IMG/VR virus record: IMGVR_UViG_3300007344_000353
Span: 1-20,037 of that record
Source: a virus
Reading direction: 5' to 3' (one strand)
DNA: 20,037 nt
Part shown: piece after piece, positions 1-7,119 of the stretch
Position numbering within the stretch: the first letter of the stretch is position 1
How the letters are laid out: each line of letters begins with the position of its first letter
Program-made: the position numbers and the translations under genes
The notes under the pieces: generated by a model
Seen by the model: only the letters and a program-made list of their open reading frames with translations
The model's database searches: none
Told to the model about the DNA's origin: nothing

Positions 1-80
1 GAGCCGTGTCGCTCCTGTACGTACACCTCATCTGCATATAATTCCATGCGCACATGATTGCATAGTTGATTCAAGTCCAT
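1..80 (-). CDS. Partial CDS, 5' end of an unknown gene cut by the window edge
   Basis: An open frame begins with ATG at 80-78 and runs without a stop to position 1, giving 26 codons that start MDLNQLCNHVRMELYADEVY. A near-perfect Shine-Dalgarno sequence, GGAGGT (plus-strand 84-89), lies four bases upstream, the best ribosome site in this part of the window, so the start is well supported although the frame is short. It follows a hairpin and a small membrane-protein gene at the end of the tail genes, a place where lysis genes such as endolysins often sit. The 26 residues show no recognisable motif, so that role is only positional inference. Confidence 0.6.
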   Translation of the reverse strand, partial: MDLNQLCNHVRMELYADEVYVQERHG

Positions 81-98
81 ATTACCTCCAGAAATGAA

Positions 99-138
99 GA
101 AGCCACCATGTACGCTGTCCCGCATAGTAGGTGGCTTC
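99..138 (-). terminator. Hairpin between the last tail-region gene and the next gene, terminator-like
   Basis: On the minus strand GAAGCCACC and GGTGGCTTC form a perfect 9-bp stem around a 22-base loop, followed by a pyrimidine-rich but interrupted tail (TTCATTTCT). It lies between the stop of the 160-396 gene and the strong ribosome site of the gene starting at 80. The long loop and the broken T tract make it a weaker terminator than the one near 6240. It could instead be an RNA processing site or mRNA-stabilising stem. Confidence 0.45.
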
Positions 139-159
139 AGTCTGATAAGAACAAGAGGA

Positions 160-396
160 TTATACCTGCGCATCATCCTCATTGCTAGCCTCATCAACGT
201 CGAGGCGTACATCATTGAAATACTCCACAATGTCGACAATCGCATCATCCAGACGTGATTCGGTGCGCATCGCCATCTCTGTGAGTTGCTCAATGAGCTT
301 CGCTGTCTCAGTTGGTGGAAATGAGCGATATTGCCAGTAGAATGCGGCGACAACTGCTGCAATTGTGAGAATCTGCATTACGTCGTTAATGTCCAT
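160..396 (-). CDS. Small membrane protein, holin-like topology, function unknown
   Basis: The product has 78 residues. Residues about 7-21 are hydrophobic (ILTIAAVVAAFYW) and make one probable membrane span. The remainder is charged and helical, with an acidic C-terminus rich in D and E. The ATG at 396 follows an AAGGGA ribosome site and lies three bases after the stop of the preceding gene. One span near the N-terminus with a hydrophilic tail, at the end of the tail genes, fits a class III-like holin or a lysis accessory protein, but no family-specific motif is visible. The 129-residue protein at 15181-15570 has the same overall plan (N-terminal span, then a charged helical tail), so a structural or membrane-anchoring role is equally possible. 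Confidence 0.7.
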   Translation of the reverse strand: MDINDVMQILTIAAVVAAFYWQYRSFPPTETAKLIEQLTEMAMRTESRLDDAIVDIVEYFNDVRLDVDEASNEDDAQV

Positions 397-399
397 GTG

Positions 400-588
400 T
401 TAATCCCTTCTTGAACGTTGCAATTCGATACGAACTAAAATAATCATCACGCGCTTCACCAATGCCCACTTCTTAGCAGCCGCCATGTCGTCGAACTCGT
501 CGCGTAGTTGCTTCAATAGACGACGTAGACGCTTGCTCTCAACTTTCAATTGCGCATCTTCTGATTGCGCTTCAATCTTCTTAGGCAT
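400..588 (-). CDS. Small basic helical protein, unknown function
   Basis: This 62-residue protein is predicted by eye to be almost entirely helical. Residues about 8-35 have heptad-like spacing of leucine and charged residues, suggesting a coiled coil. A short hydrophobic stretch (VKRVMIILVRI) near residues 44-54 is followed by a basic tail. Its ATG overlaps the stop of the upstream gene as TAATG, which predicts translational coupling. I do not recognise a family. Position after the tail-fibre-like genes suggests a small structural or lysis-associated protein, but nothing in the sequence decides this. Confidence 0.65.
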   Translation of the reverse strand: MPKKIEAQSEDAQLKVESKRLRRLLKQLRDEFDDMAAAKKWALVKRVMIILVRIELQRSRRD

Positions 589-1055
589 TATGCCACCTCT
601 GGAGTTACAGTTATGCGAACGAATCCTGACTCGTACATATCAGTCAGACGGTAGATGTAGACAGCGTAATCGCCATCAACAGGATCAACAAGTGACAAGG
701 TCACACTGCCACCTGTAACAGCGTCCGTGCCACTGGCATATAATCCGCCATCTAATAGCACAACGTATCCAACATCAGCATCACCAGCAATCAGTGCATC
801 ATCGCACGTAATCGTTATATCACCAGTACCTTCGACAAGCTCAGTAGGTGAGGCTTCAACTGTCAATAGAGCATGTCCGTTGAGAATCTCTTCAGCTGTT
901 GTGATTAGCTCTGGCGTGTCATTTAGTAGCACAATGACGCTACAGTCTGCAGTTGATACGCCCGCCGTGTTGTCTGCTAGAATAGCGCGTGCCATAGCGT
1001 CTAGTGCTGTCGCGTCCCATATGATAGGGCTGGTTACAATTGTCGTCTCTTCCAT
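588..1055 (-). CDS. Acidic beta-rich tail-associated protein, possibly with an Ig-like domain
   Basis: The chosen start is the ATG at 1055, which overlaps the upstream stop as TAATG and has a GGGAG ribosome site. The frame stays open to 1133, but that extension would overlap the previous gene deeply. The 155-residue product is acidic. Its C-terminal half (about residues 65-155) alternates short beta-type segments with turns (GDITITCDD, GYVVLLDGGLYASG, GDYAVYIYRL), the look of an immunoglobulin-like or other beta-sandwich domain of the kind common in phage tail tips and fibres. The N-terminal third is probably helical. Location right after another tail protein supports a tail-tip, adhesin or fibre-accessory role. 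No specific family is recognised. Confidence 0.7.
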   Translation of the reverse strand: MEETTIVTSPIIWDATALDAMARAILADNTAGVSTADCSVIVLLNDTPELITTAEEILNGHALLTVEASPTELVEGTGDITITCDDALIAGDADVGYVVLLDGGLYASGTDAVTGGSVTLSLVDPVDGDYAVYIYRLTDMYESGFVRITVTPEVA

Positions 1056-1549
1056 TACTTCAACTCCCGTACTGCAAATAATAGGTGCAACCCTTCTAGT
1101 GTCAACGTTGCACCTGCCGCCTGTAACCGCCATTGCATTTTGAACGTGTGCGACCCTGCTGAAACACCATTGAACACATAACTGAATGATACATTTGACG
1201 AACCCGTATCGATATATTGTGTGACGGCGTTGCGAACCGTGCCGTCGTATACAATTGCAAAAACTCCTTGTATAGGTGTTCCGCCGGGTCTAGACGCATG
1301 ACCTGTAAAAACAACTAGAATATCACCCCCGTCTGTTGTTAACGTCGTACTTAAATTTGTAGCGTCGATATCAACTAACGAGGTGCTTGTTGTTGTATAA
1401 TCTGTTCCACTTCCCCGCGTGTATGTATATTCTGCGGGTGAATATGTCACTTCGTCATATAGGTATTGTGTGTTATCTGATAGATACGTGTTCATTTCGG
1501 CGGAACTGAGAACTTCACTGATCCACGTTTTAGGTGTTGTCCATGGCAT
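1055..1549 (-). CDS. Tail fibre/tail-tip protein with a WTTPKTW-type N-terminal segment
   Basis: The product has 164 residues. Its N-terminus (MPWTTPKTWISEVLSSAEMN, then YLSDNTQYL) resembles a short segment I recall at the start of many phage and prophage tail proteins, of the form TPRTW..GEVLTAADLN..LRDN. The rest is rich in T, S, G and beta-prone residues, with TGHASRPGG and a C-terminal LLFAVREL strand, consistent with a beta-sandwich that could bind a surface sugar or assemble as a trimer. The ATG at 1549 has an AAAGG ribosome site. It sits directly after the tail-tip gene and is translationally coupled to the next gene. Receptor binding is a reasonable inference, not shown. Confidence 0.72.
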   Translation of the reverse strand: MPWTTPKTWISEVLSSAEMNTYLSDNTQYLYDEVTYSPAEYTYTRGSGTDYTTTSTSLVDIDATNLSTTLTTDGGDILVVFTGHASRPGGTPIQGVFAIVYDGTVRNAVTQYIDTGSSNVSFSYVFNGVSAGSHTFKMQWRLQAAGATLTLEGLHLLFAVRELK

Positions 1550-1561
1550 AGTCTAGCCTTT

Positions 1562-3220
1562 CTAATAGCCTAGTATAATCTCATTACTATCTAGTATATC
1601 ACGGTCAAGTGTAAAGTACGTTGTCACGTCTTTAGAGCGCAGGATGAAGGTGACACGATGCGCGCCGTTTGGAATATCGAGCTCATGCCGTTCGCCCATA
1701 ACGATATATTCATTGGTGTGATTCACATCTGGATCAGTGATGGTGATGGCATCGCCTAAGTCAATCGCCATTATGTCAATGAAGTTATCTTCACGTAGCA
1801 TGATGGTAACAGATTCAGCAATTCGACGCATCGGTGCATATTGTCGCACCATATAATCCGCCACTGATTGTGCGAACCGCTCTTCGAACATGTAGTTAAT
1901 GGTGATGTTCGGTAGTGGTAGGTGATTGTTGAAGAATATTGACTCGGCATCTGTCGATTGCGCGTATTGCTGGTCATGCTGATAGATTGGTGTTCCTCGT
2001 ACTTGTAACTTGGTTATGGTGTAATCGTTCCCTGTTGGGTTTCTGAAATAAATCTTGCCACCAGTTGCGTTTAGATCTGCACCGACATATGCCGCTTTTG
2101 TAACATTTACACCGCCGCTACTCGTTACGATTACGTCGGTATCTATAACAGGTTCGATAGTCGTTAATGCGCTCTGTATGTTGTCTTTGTTGTCTGGGTT
2201 TCGGAATTGTACGCCGATTGTTTCTCGAGATTCTGGTGGTATTGTTATTGGCAATTTCTGAGCTTCAAAAAGCACAGAGCCAGCCTCTCCGACTTCTCGA
2301 GGTGTATAGAATATCCTGACATCGTTGGAGACTGCTGATTGCTTAGTTGGCAAGGCGATGATGTCACTGGTCGTCAGTGTGATTTCTGATTGTGTGTTCG
2401 CATCATGATAGCGATTCTGGAAGTGGAACTTGTTGTCACGTGGATTGAAGTACAACCGCCCGAAGGCCTCACCCATGCAGACATCATACACATACGCCAA
2501 GCCATTCTGTAACAAGAGCTTGTCATTCTGTGGCTCTCTCAGGTTGTCTCCGACATACTCCAGAACACTGACACCTGTCTCTACCTCTACGAAATCATTG
2601 ACGAATGTATCAGCATCATATAGCACACGGTTGATGGTATCAGATGGATTGATAATCGCTTGAATACCAACTGGCGGGTTAATTTTTGACACATCAAGGA
2701 TGAAGAAGTTGGATGAGTAGGGCAGGTAGATGTCGGATTCCTTGAAGAAGTCAATGATTGCATCCGATGTACGCTTGTCCTGTTCGACGCTGGGCTCATA
2801 CTGCACTGCTTGCAATCGGTGCATCGCATCACGTGCTGTTAAGATGGCAATCTGGTCGCCATACTTACCAACTGATGTGCGCATGCCAACGGTATAGAAG
2901 GTGTAGCTGTGCGTAATGCCATCCAGTGTCATGCTGAAGCGCAGCATAATCGATTGTGACAGCAGGTTATAGAACTCAGCACCGATGATGCCATTGCTAC
3001 CTTCTGACTCGTAATTGAACGCGCCATCACGGTTGTCCAGCGTCAATTGCAAGGTGTTGGATGGAGCTACCAGAGCAGTGGCGTTCTGAGGTATCTGGTC
3101 GCCACTCTGGAAGCCTGTTGAAAATGTTAGACTGTCTCTGACACGGTTGGTGATGTCGCTCAATGGATGTGCGAAGTTACCATCACGCAGGATGTCCAGC
3201 TCTACGGTGTACTTAATCAT
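1562..3220 (-). CDS. Minor tail protein, probable tail-tip/hub component
   Basis: This 552-residue protein follows the tape measure gene, where siphoviruses encode distal tail or hub proteins. The N-terminal part resembles minor tail proteins I know from other siphophages: a statement of an interval (DITNRVRDSLTFSTG), then LQLTLDNRDGAFNYESEGS, then a beta-rich segment around YTFYTVGMRTSV. The middle contains a module with LYDADTFVNDFVEVETG and GRLYFNPRDNKFHF, resembling the inner domains of hub proteins. The end is beta-rich (GDAITITDPD, YIVMGERHELD). The ATG at 3220 overlaps the stop of an 11-codon minigene as TAATG and has a GGAG ribosome site. No enzymatic motif was seen. Confidence 0.8.
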   Translation of the reverse strand: MIKYTVELDILRDGNFAHPLSDITNRVRDSLTFSTGFQSGDQIPQNATALVAPSNTLQLTLDNRDGAFNYESEGSNGIIGAEFYNLLSQSIMLRFSMTLDGITHSYTFYTVGMRTSVGKYGDQIAILTARDAMHRLQAVQYEPSVEQDKRTSDAIIDFFKESDIYLPYSSNFFILDVSKINPPVGIQAIINPSDTINRVLYDADTFVNDFVEVETGVSVLEYVGDNLREPQNDKLLLQNGLAYVYDVCMGEAFGRLYFNPRDNKFHFQNRYHDANTQSEITLTTSDIIALPTKQSAVSNDVRIFYTPREVGEAGSVLFEAQKLPITIPPESRETIGVQFRNPDNKDNIQSALTTIEPVIDTDVIVTSSGGVNVTKAAYVGADLNATGGKIYFRNPTGNDYTITKLQVRGTPIYQHDQQYAQSTDAESIFFNNHLPLPNITINYMFEERFAQSVADYMVRQYAPMRRIAESVTIMLREDNFIDIMAIDLGDAITITDPDVNHTNEYIVMGERHELDIPNGAHRVTFILRSKDVTTYFTLDRDILDSNEIILGY

Positions 3221-3265
3221 TAGTAGTTCTCCAGCTGTACGGTGTACTTAATCATTAGTAGTTCT
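3196..3265 (-). repeat. 35-bp tandem duplication across the tape measure/tail-tip gene junction
   Basis: Positions 3196-3230 and 3231-3265 are the same 35 bases with a single difference (C at 3202, G at 3237). Each copy holds a GGAG ribosome site, the codons for the peptide end ENY, a TAATG stop-start overlap, and the first codons MIKYTV of a reading frame. The period of 35 is not a multiple of three, but because TAATG reuses one base the duplicated unit is translationally self-consistent. Confidence 0.95.
3220..3255 (-). CDS. 11-codon minigene created by tandem duplication (MIKYTVQLENY)
   Basis: The tape measure gene ends in a TAA that overlaps an ATG (3255-3253). That ATG opens an 11-codon frame, MIKYTVQLENY, which itself stops in a TAA overlapping the ATG of the 552-residue tail protein at 3220. 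Its first six residues equal the start of the tail protein, and its last three equal the end of the tape measure protein. It has the same GGAG ribosome site, eight bases before the start, as its downstream neighbour. It is most simply a duplication scar. If translated, it would act as a relay for coupled translation. A stable functional peptide is unlikely. Confidence 0.55.
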   Translation of the reverse strand: MIKYTVQLENY

Positions 3266-5552
3266 CCACACCAGATGGTGGTGCTGAACCCGGTTGATGT
3301 TGCGGATTCTGTTGCAAGTTATTCAGTGAGCCTTCACCTAGAACATAATCAAGTGCAGCAGAGTTACCACTGACGTTCACATCGATGTTCACTGTCGCAT
3401 TCATTGTGCGATTTCTGAAGGTGTTAGCGACTGTTGATTGAATGGTACGCATCTTCTGGTCAATGTCAACGAAGTCAGCCTGTAATGTATCAACCTCTTC
3501 CAATGCTTGCTCAGAGATGAGACTCTCAATCGGTTGAAGCGCGCCACCATCTTCACCACTCAAGAATGATGGGAAATTTGTCGGTTGTCCGAATATGTTC
3601 TGATACGGCATCGTAGGTTGTACACCACCCATGCCGGGCAAGCCGATTTGCATGCCGGGTTGAAGTGTGCCATACGGTGCGAACATGCCAAGCATCGACT
3701 GTATCTGACTTGCTGGTATACCCATGTTAGCCAAGATACTCCACGGACTGTCTCCGGGCTGTACGGTATACGCGCCACCTGTACCAGCAGGAGCTGGCAT
3801 TGGACCCGGTGTTGATGCTCTGACTGCATCTCTAACTAGTTGTATAATGTCATCATCTGACATGCCAAGGAATTCACCAGTCTGGAGCGCATTTTGCACA
3901 GCTTCTACCATACCGAATGACACTTGAGCACCCATCGACTTGGCGATGCGCGCAATCTCTGGTGAGATTTCATTCTCTACGACTTGCGCGAGTTCGGTGT
4001 CTTGTCCTGTTAGCAGTGCGAATTCAGATTGTAACATGCTTCTCAATTCTGAGTTGTCAATGTTGCCTAGAAGCATCTCAACGAGTCCAGTCTGTTGTGG
4101 ATCACCTGCACCACGTCCGAGCAAGTCGTCTAGTGACATCAGCTTGATGTTGGCTAGTTTCTGCATATCGGCATATGACTGGCGAATCGATGCTTCAACA
4201 TTTTGCCACTTGCCTTCAATATCATCAAGATAATCTAAGTATTCATTATCTCGCATGGTCGCTGCAACATCTCGCGTCTCTGCAATCCGTGCATACAGGT
4301 TATCAAATTCTGCAATCGTTGCTCTTAGATTGTCTTCATCCAGCACACTACCCGTTAATGACTGAACAGTCATAGCAGATAGCGTTGCCATTGACTGTTG
4401 CTCAGTCTCAATCATTGTTTTCAGCAACTCAAATCGCATCGCTGTATTTTCAAGGCGATTATTCATCATCGCGAGCTGTTCTTCTGTCATGCTGTATTGA
4501 CCGTCAAGATTAGCATACTGTTGAGCCAGCAGTACAGAATAATAGTCACCCGGTTCATAAATTGTCCCAGCTGGAAGCGTCGGCAAGCCTGTTCGCTCAT
4601 CGCTACCGATTTGCGTCTGTAATCGAAATGCCTCTTGTTGATAACGTTGCTCTGCGACCGCTGTCACTTGCGCACGCATTCGTTCAGCATCCTCAATATA
4701 ACCCATCGCCTCAGCCATATCGGCAGCTGCTAAGCCACCTACAAGCCCAGCATCAATTTGCTGTTCGCCTGTCGTAAAAAATAGAGCTCCGATTGCAGCG
4801 GTTAGCTCTATAGTCGACGATGTGAAGCTGGAGAAGCTGTTATAATAGTCCTCCATGTTCGCTTTGGCTCTATTGACAGCTGTATCAGTCGCTGTGACTG
4901 CATCACCTAATCGCGCGATTGCTTCAGCACCGATGTCAAATGTCGCCATCTTGAATGCTTCTTCACGATTGAGTGCTTGTCCTGTCTCCAGCAACTGTTC
5001 CATCTCAGCTCGCACCTTAGCCGATGAGATACCGAAGGAGTCAAGACGCTCAACGGATTGATTCGCAAGCATCAATGCAAAATCGTCTATTGCTTGCCCA
5101 GCAGTCATCGTCGGACTTTTGAGCTTCACAGCCATGTCAATGAGTGATTGAACTTCTTGAGCGTTCTCAGCTAATCCCATGCGCATCAACTGATTAGCAC
5201 CCGTCATCAAGTCCATCTCACTCACAACGCCGTTGGTGATTGATTTCAGGCTGTCGAGTAGTTGATACGACTGTTCAACATCACCTGTCAACTGTTGAAA
5301 TATTTTGCGCGTTGCGTTGACAGATGTCCCGACGTTGTTCAATTCATTTGCTACACTGACAAATGCCGCACCTGCTGCAACCGCCGCACCTGCCATACCT
5401 GCCATGCCCATGACTTTGGTAAGACCGCCGATACCTCTGCCTGCTTGTTGTCCAGCATTATTGAGATTACTCATATTCTGTTGTACACGGCGCAAGTCGT
5501 CACTGGCGTTGTCTTGTCCCTCTATAACGATTGCAATTGTCTCTTTTGCCAT
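3255..5552 (-). CDS. Tail tape measure protein with an internal LysM-like domain
   Basis: This is the longest gene of the tail cluster (765 residues). It follows the tail assembly chaperones, the standard tape measure position. The sequence is largely helical, with coiled-coil-like stretches near the N-terminus (about 1-35) and centre. A glycine/alanine-rich hydrophobic segment at about 42-68 is typical of the membrane-inserting part of tape measure proteins. At about residues 592-641 there is a LysM-like unit: YTVQPGDSPWSILANMG, a helix, then LQPGMQIGLPG. LysM domains bind peptidoglycan N-acetylglucosamine, so this part may contact the cell wall during DNA entry. At the usual scale of about 0.15 nm per residue the tail would be near 115 nm. 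The ATG at 5552 has a TAGGAA ribosome site. Confidence 0.9.
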   Translation of the reverse strand: MAKETIAIVIEGQDNASDDLRRVQQNMSNLNNAGQQAGRGIGGLTKVMGMAGMAGAAVAAGAAFVSVANELNNVGTSVNATRKIFQQLTGDVEQSYQLLDSLKSITNGVVSEMDLMTGANQLMRMGLAENAQEVQSLIDMAVKLKSPTMTAGQAIDDFALMLANQSVERLDSFGISSAKVRAEMEQLLETGQALNREEAFKMATFDIGAEAIARLGDAVTATDTAVNRAKANMEDYYNSFSSFTSSTIELTAAIGALFFTTGEQQIDAGLVGGLAAADMAEAMGYIEDAERMRAQVTAVAEQRYQQEAFRLQTQIGSDERTGLPTLPAGTIYEPGDYYSVLLAQQYANLDGQYSMTEEQLAMMNNRLENTAMRFELLKTMIETEQQSMATLSAMTVQSLTGSVLDEDNLRATIAEFDNLYARIAETRDVAATMRDNEYLDYLDDIEGKWQNVEASIRQSYADMQKLANIKLMSLDDLLGRGAGDPQQTGLVEMLLGNIDNSELRSMLQSEFALLTGQDTELAQVVENEISPEIARIAKSMGAQVSFGMVEAVQNALQTGEFLGMSDDDIIQLVRDAVRASTPGPMPAPAGTGGAYTVQPGDSPWSILANMGIPASQIQSMLGMFAPYGTLQPGMQIGLPGMGGVQPTMPYQNIFGQPTNFPSFLSGEDGGALQPIESLISEQALEEVDTLQADFVDIDQKMRTIQSTVANTFRNRTMNATVNIDVNVSGNSAALDYVLGEGSLNNLQQNPQHQPGSAPPSGVENY

Positions 5553-5560
5553 AGTCGTTC

Positions 5561-5758
5561 CTAATTATGCAAGCTCAGGATTATCGGAATGTACTGTTCC
5601 AAGTACGTCTTGCCTTCATCGTTGGTGCTGATGTCCAGTAAGTCCTCTGCGAAGGCTGTGCGCTGTGCTTCATGGTCAATCCAACGATCCTTCTGCCAAC
5701 TATCCAGCTCGAACCATTCATCTAGTCGCCATCTCATACGCTGGCAGATGCGCATCAC
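5561..5758 (-). CDS. Second-frame tail assembly chaperone segment, probably made by recoding
   Basis: This frame has 65 codons counted from a GTG at 5758 (ATG at 5755). No Shine-Dalgarno-like sequence precedes either start. The same frame stays open upstream to a TAA at 5806-5804, and the extra codons read plausibly as protein (DFRNYELSVMRICQRMRWRL). The composition (repeated W, R, E, with EWFELDSWQKDRW) is like the C-terminal T part of siphophage G/GT chaperone pairs. It lies between the upstream chaperone and the tape measure gene, as expected for T. I infer that it is normally translated as an extension of the upstream protein. Termination-reinitiation at GTG/ATG is the alternative. Confidence 0.65.
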   Translation of the reverse strand: MMRICQRMRWRLDEWFELDSWQKDRWIDHEAQRTAFAEDLLDISTNDEGKTYLEQYIPIILSLHN

Positions 5759-5771
5759 AGATAATTCGTAA

Positions 5772-5806
5772 TTACGGAAATCGGTTGATAGCGTCGGATG
5801 CGCTTA
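5772..5806 (-). promoter_or_regulatory. Candidate +1 (or -2) ribosomal frameshift window in the tail chaperone pair
   Basis: The zero frame ends CGA TTT CCG TAA. The downstream chaperone frame is open from 5803 and overlaps the zero frame for 29 bases, offset by +1. At TTT C (5780-5777) a phenylalanine tRNA could slip from TTT to TTC, just before the slow context CCG TAA, giving a 215-residue fusion (144 residues of the first protein plus 71 of the second). No classical -1 heptamer is needed, because the offset is not -1. A -2 shift would also join the frames. Confidence 0.4.
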
Positions 5807-6209
5807 CTCGCTTTCCATATAGCCAGACGTGTAATGCGTTGATTAATGCTGTGAAGGTGTCCGCATCAATGTCTTGGAATGCCTTCGCCTTGTCTAGCAG
5901 GTTGTCTGGCTCATCATCGCCCCAATCAATACCGCCACCATTCTCCAGCGCATAGACTAATCGAACAGCGTTGCGCAGGATGTTGGCTTCTTCATCAAGC
6001 TTGGCTTGTTCATCTGTGTCTTCGATGTACTTCTCTGGATTCTTCGGGTCTTTCTTCTTCGGAGCTCTGGCAGTCGTCACAAGCAAGCCGAGCTCATTCC
6101 ACTTGTGATAGCCGATGCCAGCAAGCTCGAACGTCTCAATCACATCACCAGTGATATTCTTGAGCTCAACTGTGATAGTCTTCTCTTTATGCTCTTTAAT
6201 CTTGAACAT
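5772..6209 (-). CDS. Tail assembly chaperone (G-like)
   Basis: The product has 145 residues. The N-terminal 40 residues are beta-prone (TITVELKNITGDVIETFELAG). A central basic stretch (RAPKKKDPKNPEK) is followed by a helical acidic C-terminal half. Size, charge pattern and position between the tail tube/decoration genes and the tape measure fit the first of the two chaperones that coat the tape measure during tail assembly. Family sequences are poorly conserved, so identification rests mainly on synteny and on the second open frame that overlaps its 3' end. The ATG at 6209 has a strong GGGAGAG ribosome site, and an intrinsic terminator lies just upstream, so it is likely expressed at a lower level than the tail tube gene. 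Confidence 0.68.
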   Translation of the reverse strand: MFKIKEHKEKTITVELKNITGDVIETFELAGIGYHKWNELGLLVTTARAPKKKDPKNPEKYIEDTDEQAKLDEEANILRNAVRLVYALENGGGIDWGDDEPDNLLDKAKAFQDIDADTFTALINALHVWLYGKRVSASDAINRFP

Positions 6210-6228
6210 GAATGCTCTCCCTTAAGCG

Positions 6229-6251
6229 AAAATCGGGGCATAATGCCCCGA
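6229..6251 (-). terminator. Intrinsic (Rho-independent) terminator
   Basis: On the minus strand TCGGGGCA and TGCCCCGA form a perfect 8-bp GC-rich stem around a three-base TTA loop, followed at once by TTTT. It begins four bases after the stop of the decoration-like gene and ends about 20 bases before the start of the chaperone gene. It probably acts as a partial terminator, lowering transcription of the chaperone and tape measure genes relative to the abundant tail tube protein. Confidence 0.85.
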
Positions 6252-6255
6252 ATCA

Positions 6256-6663
6256 CTACGCTGTGTTACCTGTATAGTAGATGTCGACATACAGCTCTGT
6301 GGTGCTGTTCGCGAATCCGAACTCACAAATGTACTCGCCACCTGATAGTCCGCTCTGTGGTTCAATCTTGCCAGCATCTCCACCGACAACATACCGCGTG
6401 TTCGCAGTCAAGCCACCACCAACTGTGACGGTTGCGCCGTGTGTTGCCACAAGCACGTATTCACCATCAGCTGCTGCATGAAGAGCGATGCCATACGCCA
6501 CTGCTGTTGCAGCCGCACTCGCATCGGCAGGCTTGACGCTGTTGCTGTCTGTCGGGTCAATGTACACGACATCATGCTTAGCGATCGTGCCACCTGCGAC
6601 ACGACATGCCATGTTCGCTTTATTGTCAGGAATTGCGACACCTGTGAAGGTTACGTTAGCCAT
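6256..6663 (-). CDS. Decoration-like structural protein (DUF2190-type appearance)
   Basis: The product has 135 residues and is rich in A, G, V and T. Its pattern (AGGTIAKHDVVYIDPTDSN, AVAYGIALHAAADGEYVLV, GGLTANTRYVVGGDAGKI, ELYVDIYYTG) recalls small phage head-decoration proteins of the DUF2190 type, which have a beta-barrel or beta-tadpole fold and coat the capsid. The resemblance is from memory of the pattern, not from a search. It lies after the major tail protein rather than beside the capsid gene, so it may decorate the tail tube instead. The ATG at 6663 has an AAGGAT ribosome site. It is the last gene before a strong terminator, as suits a highly expressed structural gene. Confidence 0.6.
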   Translation of the reverse strand: MANVTFTGVAIPDNKANMACRVAGGTIAKHDVVYIDPTDSNSVKPADASAAATAVAYGIALHAAADGEYVLVATHGATVTVGGGLTANTRYVVGGDAGKIEPQSGLSGGEYICEFGFANSTTELYVDIYYTGNTA

Positions 6664-6672
6664 AGGTTATCC

Positions 6673-7119
6673 TTAAGCAATTGTTGTCTCTGTGACTGGT
6701 CCATCGATGTTCAGTGTCACAGATAAGGTCTGAGGGTCTCCAGCACCAGCGGTTGCGTTAACAAGTTGAACTGAACCGCCAGCACGGACTTCGAAGTCGA
6801 ACTGAGTCGACCCGCTTGTACCATCAGGCTTCTGAATTTGCATACTGCGAACGCCTGCCTTGTTGCTTGCATGAAGCAACCATTCACGCATGTAGCCTGC
6901 GAATGATGTTGCACTGGTGTCATCGTAGAAGTTGACTGTCACAGTGCCCATGATGCCACCTTCAAGGCTGTCTGCCCATCGGTCGCCAAGTGTATGGAAT
7001 TGACCGCCATTGACAGTCATGTCCATTGTCACGGATTGAATGGATGTACTCACATCCTGAAGCGTGTCTGACGCATTGTCGAACTTCACGACAGCGTCAT
7101 GTTGTGCGAATTTAGCCAT
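6673..7119 (-). CDS. Probable major tail (tube) protein
   Basis: The product has 148 residues. It begins MAKFAQHDAVVKFDNASDTL and shows features usual in short tail tube proteins: a statement of which quantity is modified near the N-terminus (DVSTSIQSVTMDMTVNG), a GDRWADSLEGG turn, a beta-rich core (MGTVTVNFYDD) and a strand-rich end (PQTLSVTLNIDGPV). Such proteins stack as hexameric rings around the tape measure. It sits after the tail terminator and before the chaperones, the canonical position. The ATG at 7119 overlaps the upstream stop as TAATG with a GAGGAA ribosome site. Family assignment is from pattern and synteny, and no tail tube signature can be checked here. Confidence 0.75.
   Translation of the reverse strand: MAKFAQHDAVVKFDNASDTLQDVSTSIQSVTMDMTVNGGQFHTLGDRWADSLEGGIMGTVTVNFYDDTSATSFAGYMREWLLHASNKAGVRSMQIQKPDGTSGSTQFDFEVRAGGSVQLVNATAGAGDPQTLSVTLNIDGPVTETTIA

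Noticed and set aside
159-164. TATAAT on the minus strand at the end of the 160-396 gene
   Set aside because: There is no TG extension and no -35-like hexamer at the right distance, and it overlaps the stop codon context, so chance is likely.
727-1143. Open plus-strand frame of 138 codons
   Set aside because: It is antisense to two minus-strand genes, has low-complexity S/T/V-rich composition expected of a shadow frame, and every other gene runs on the minus strand.
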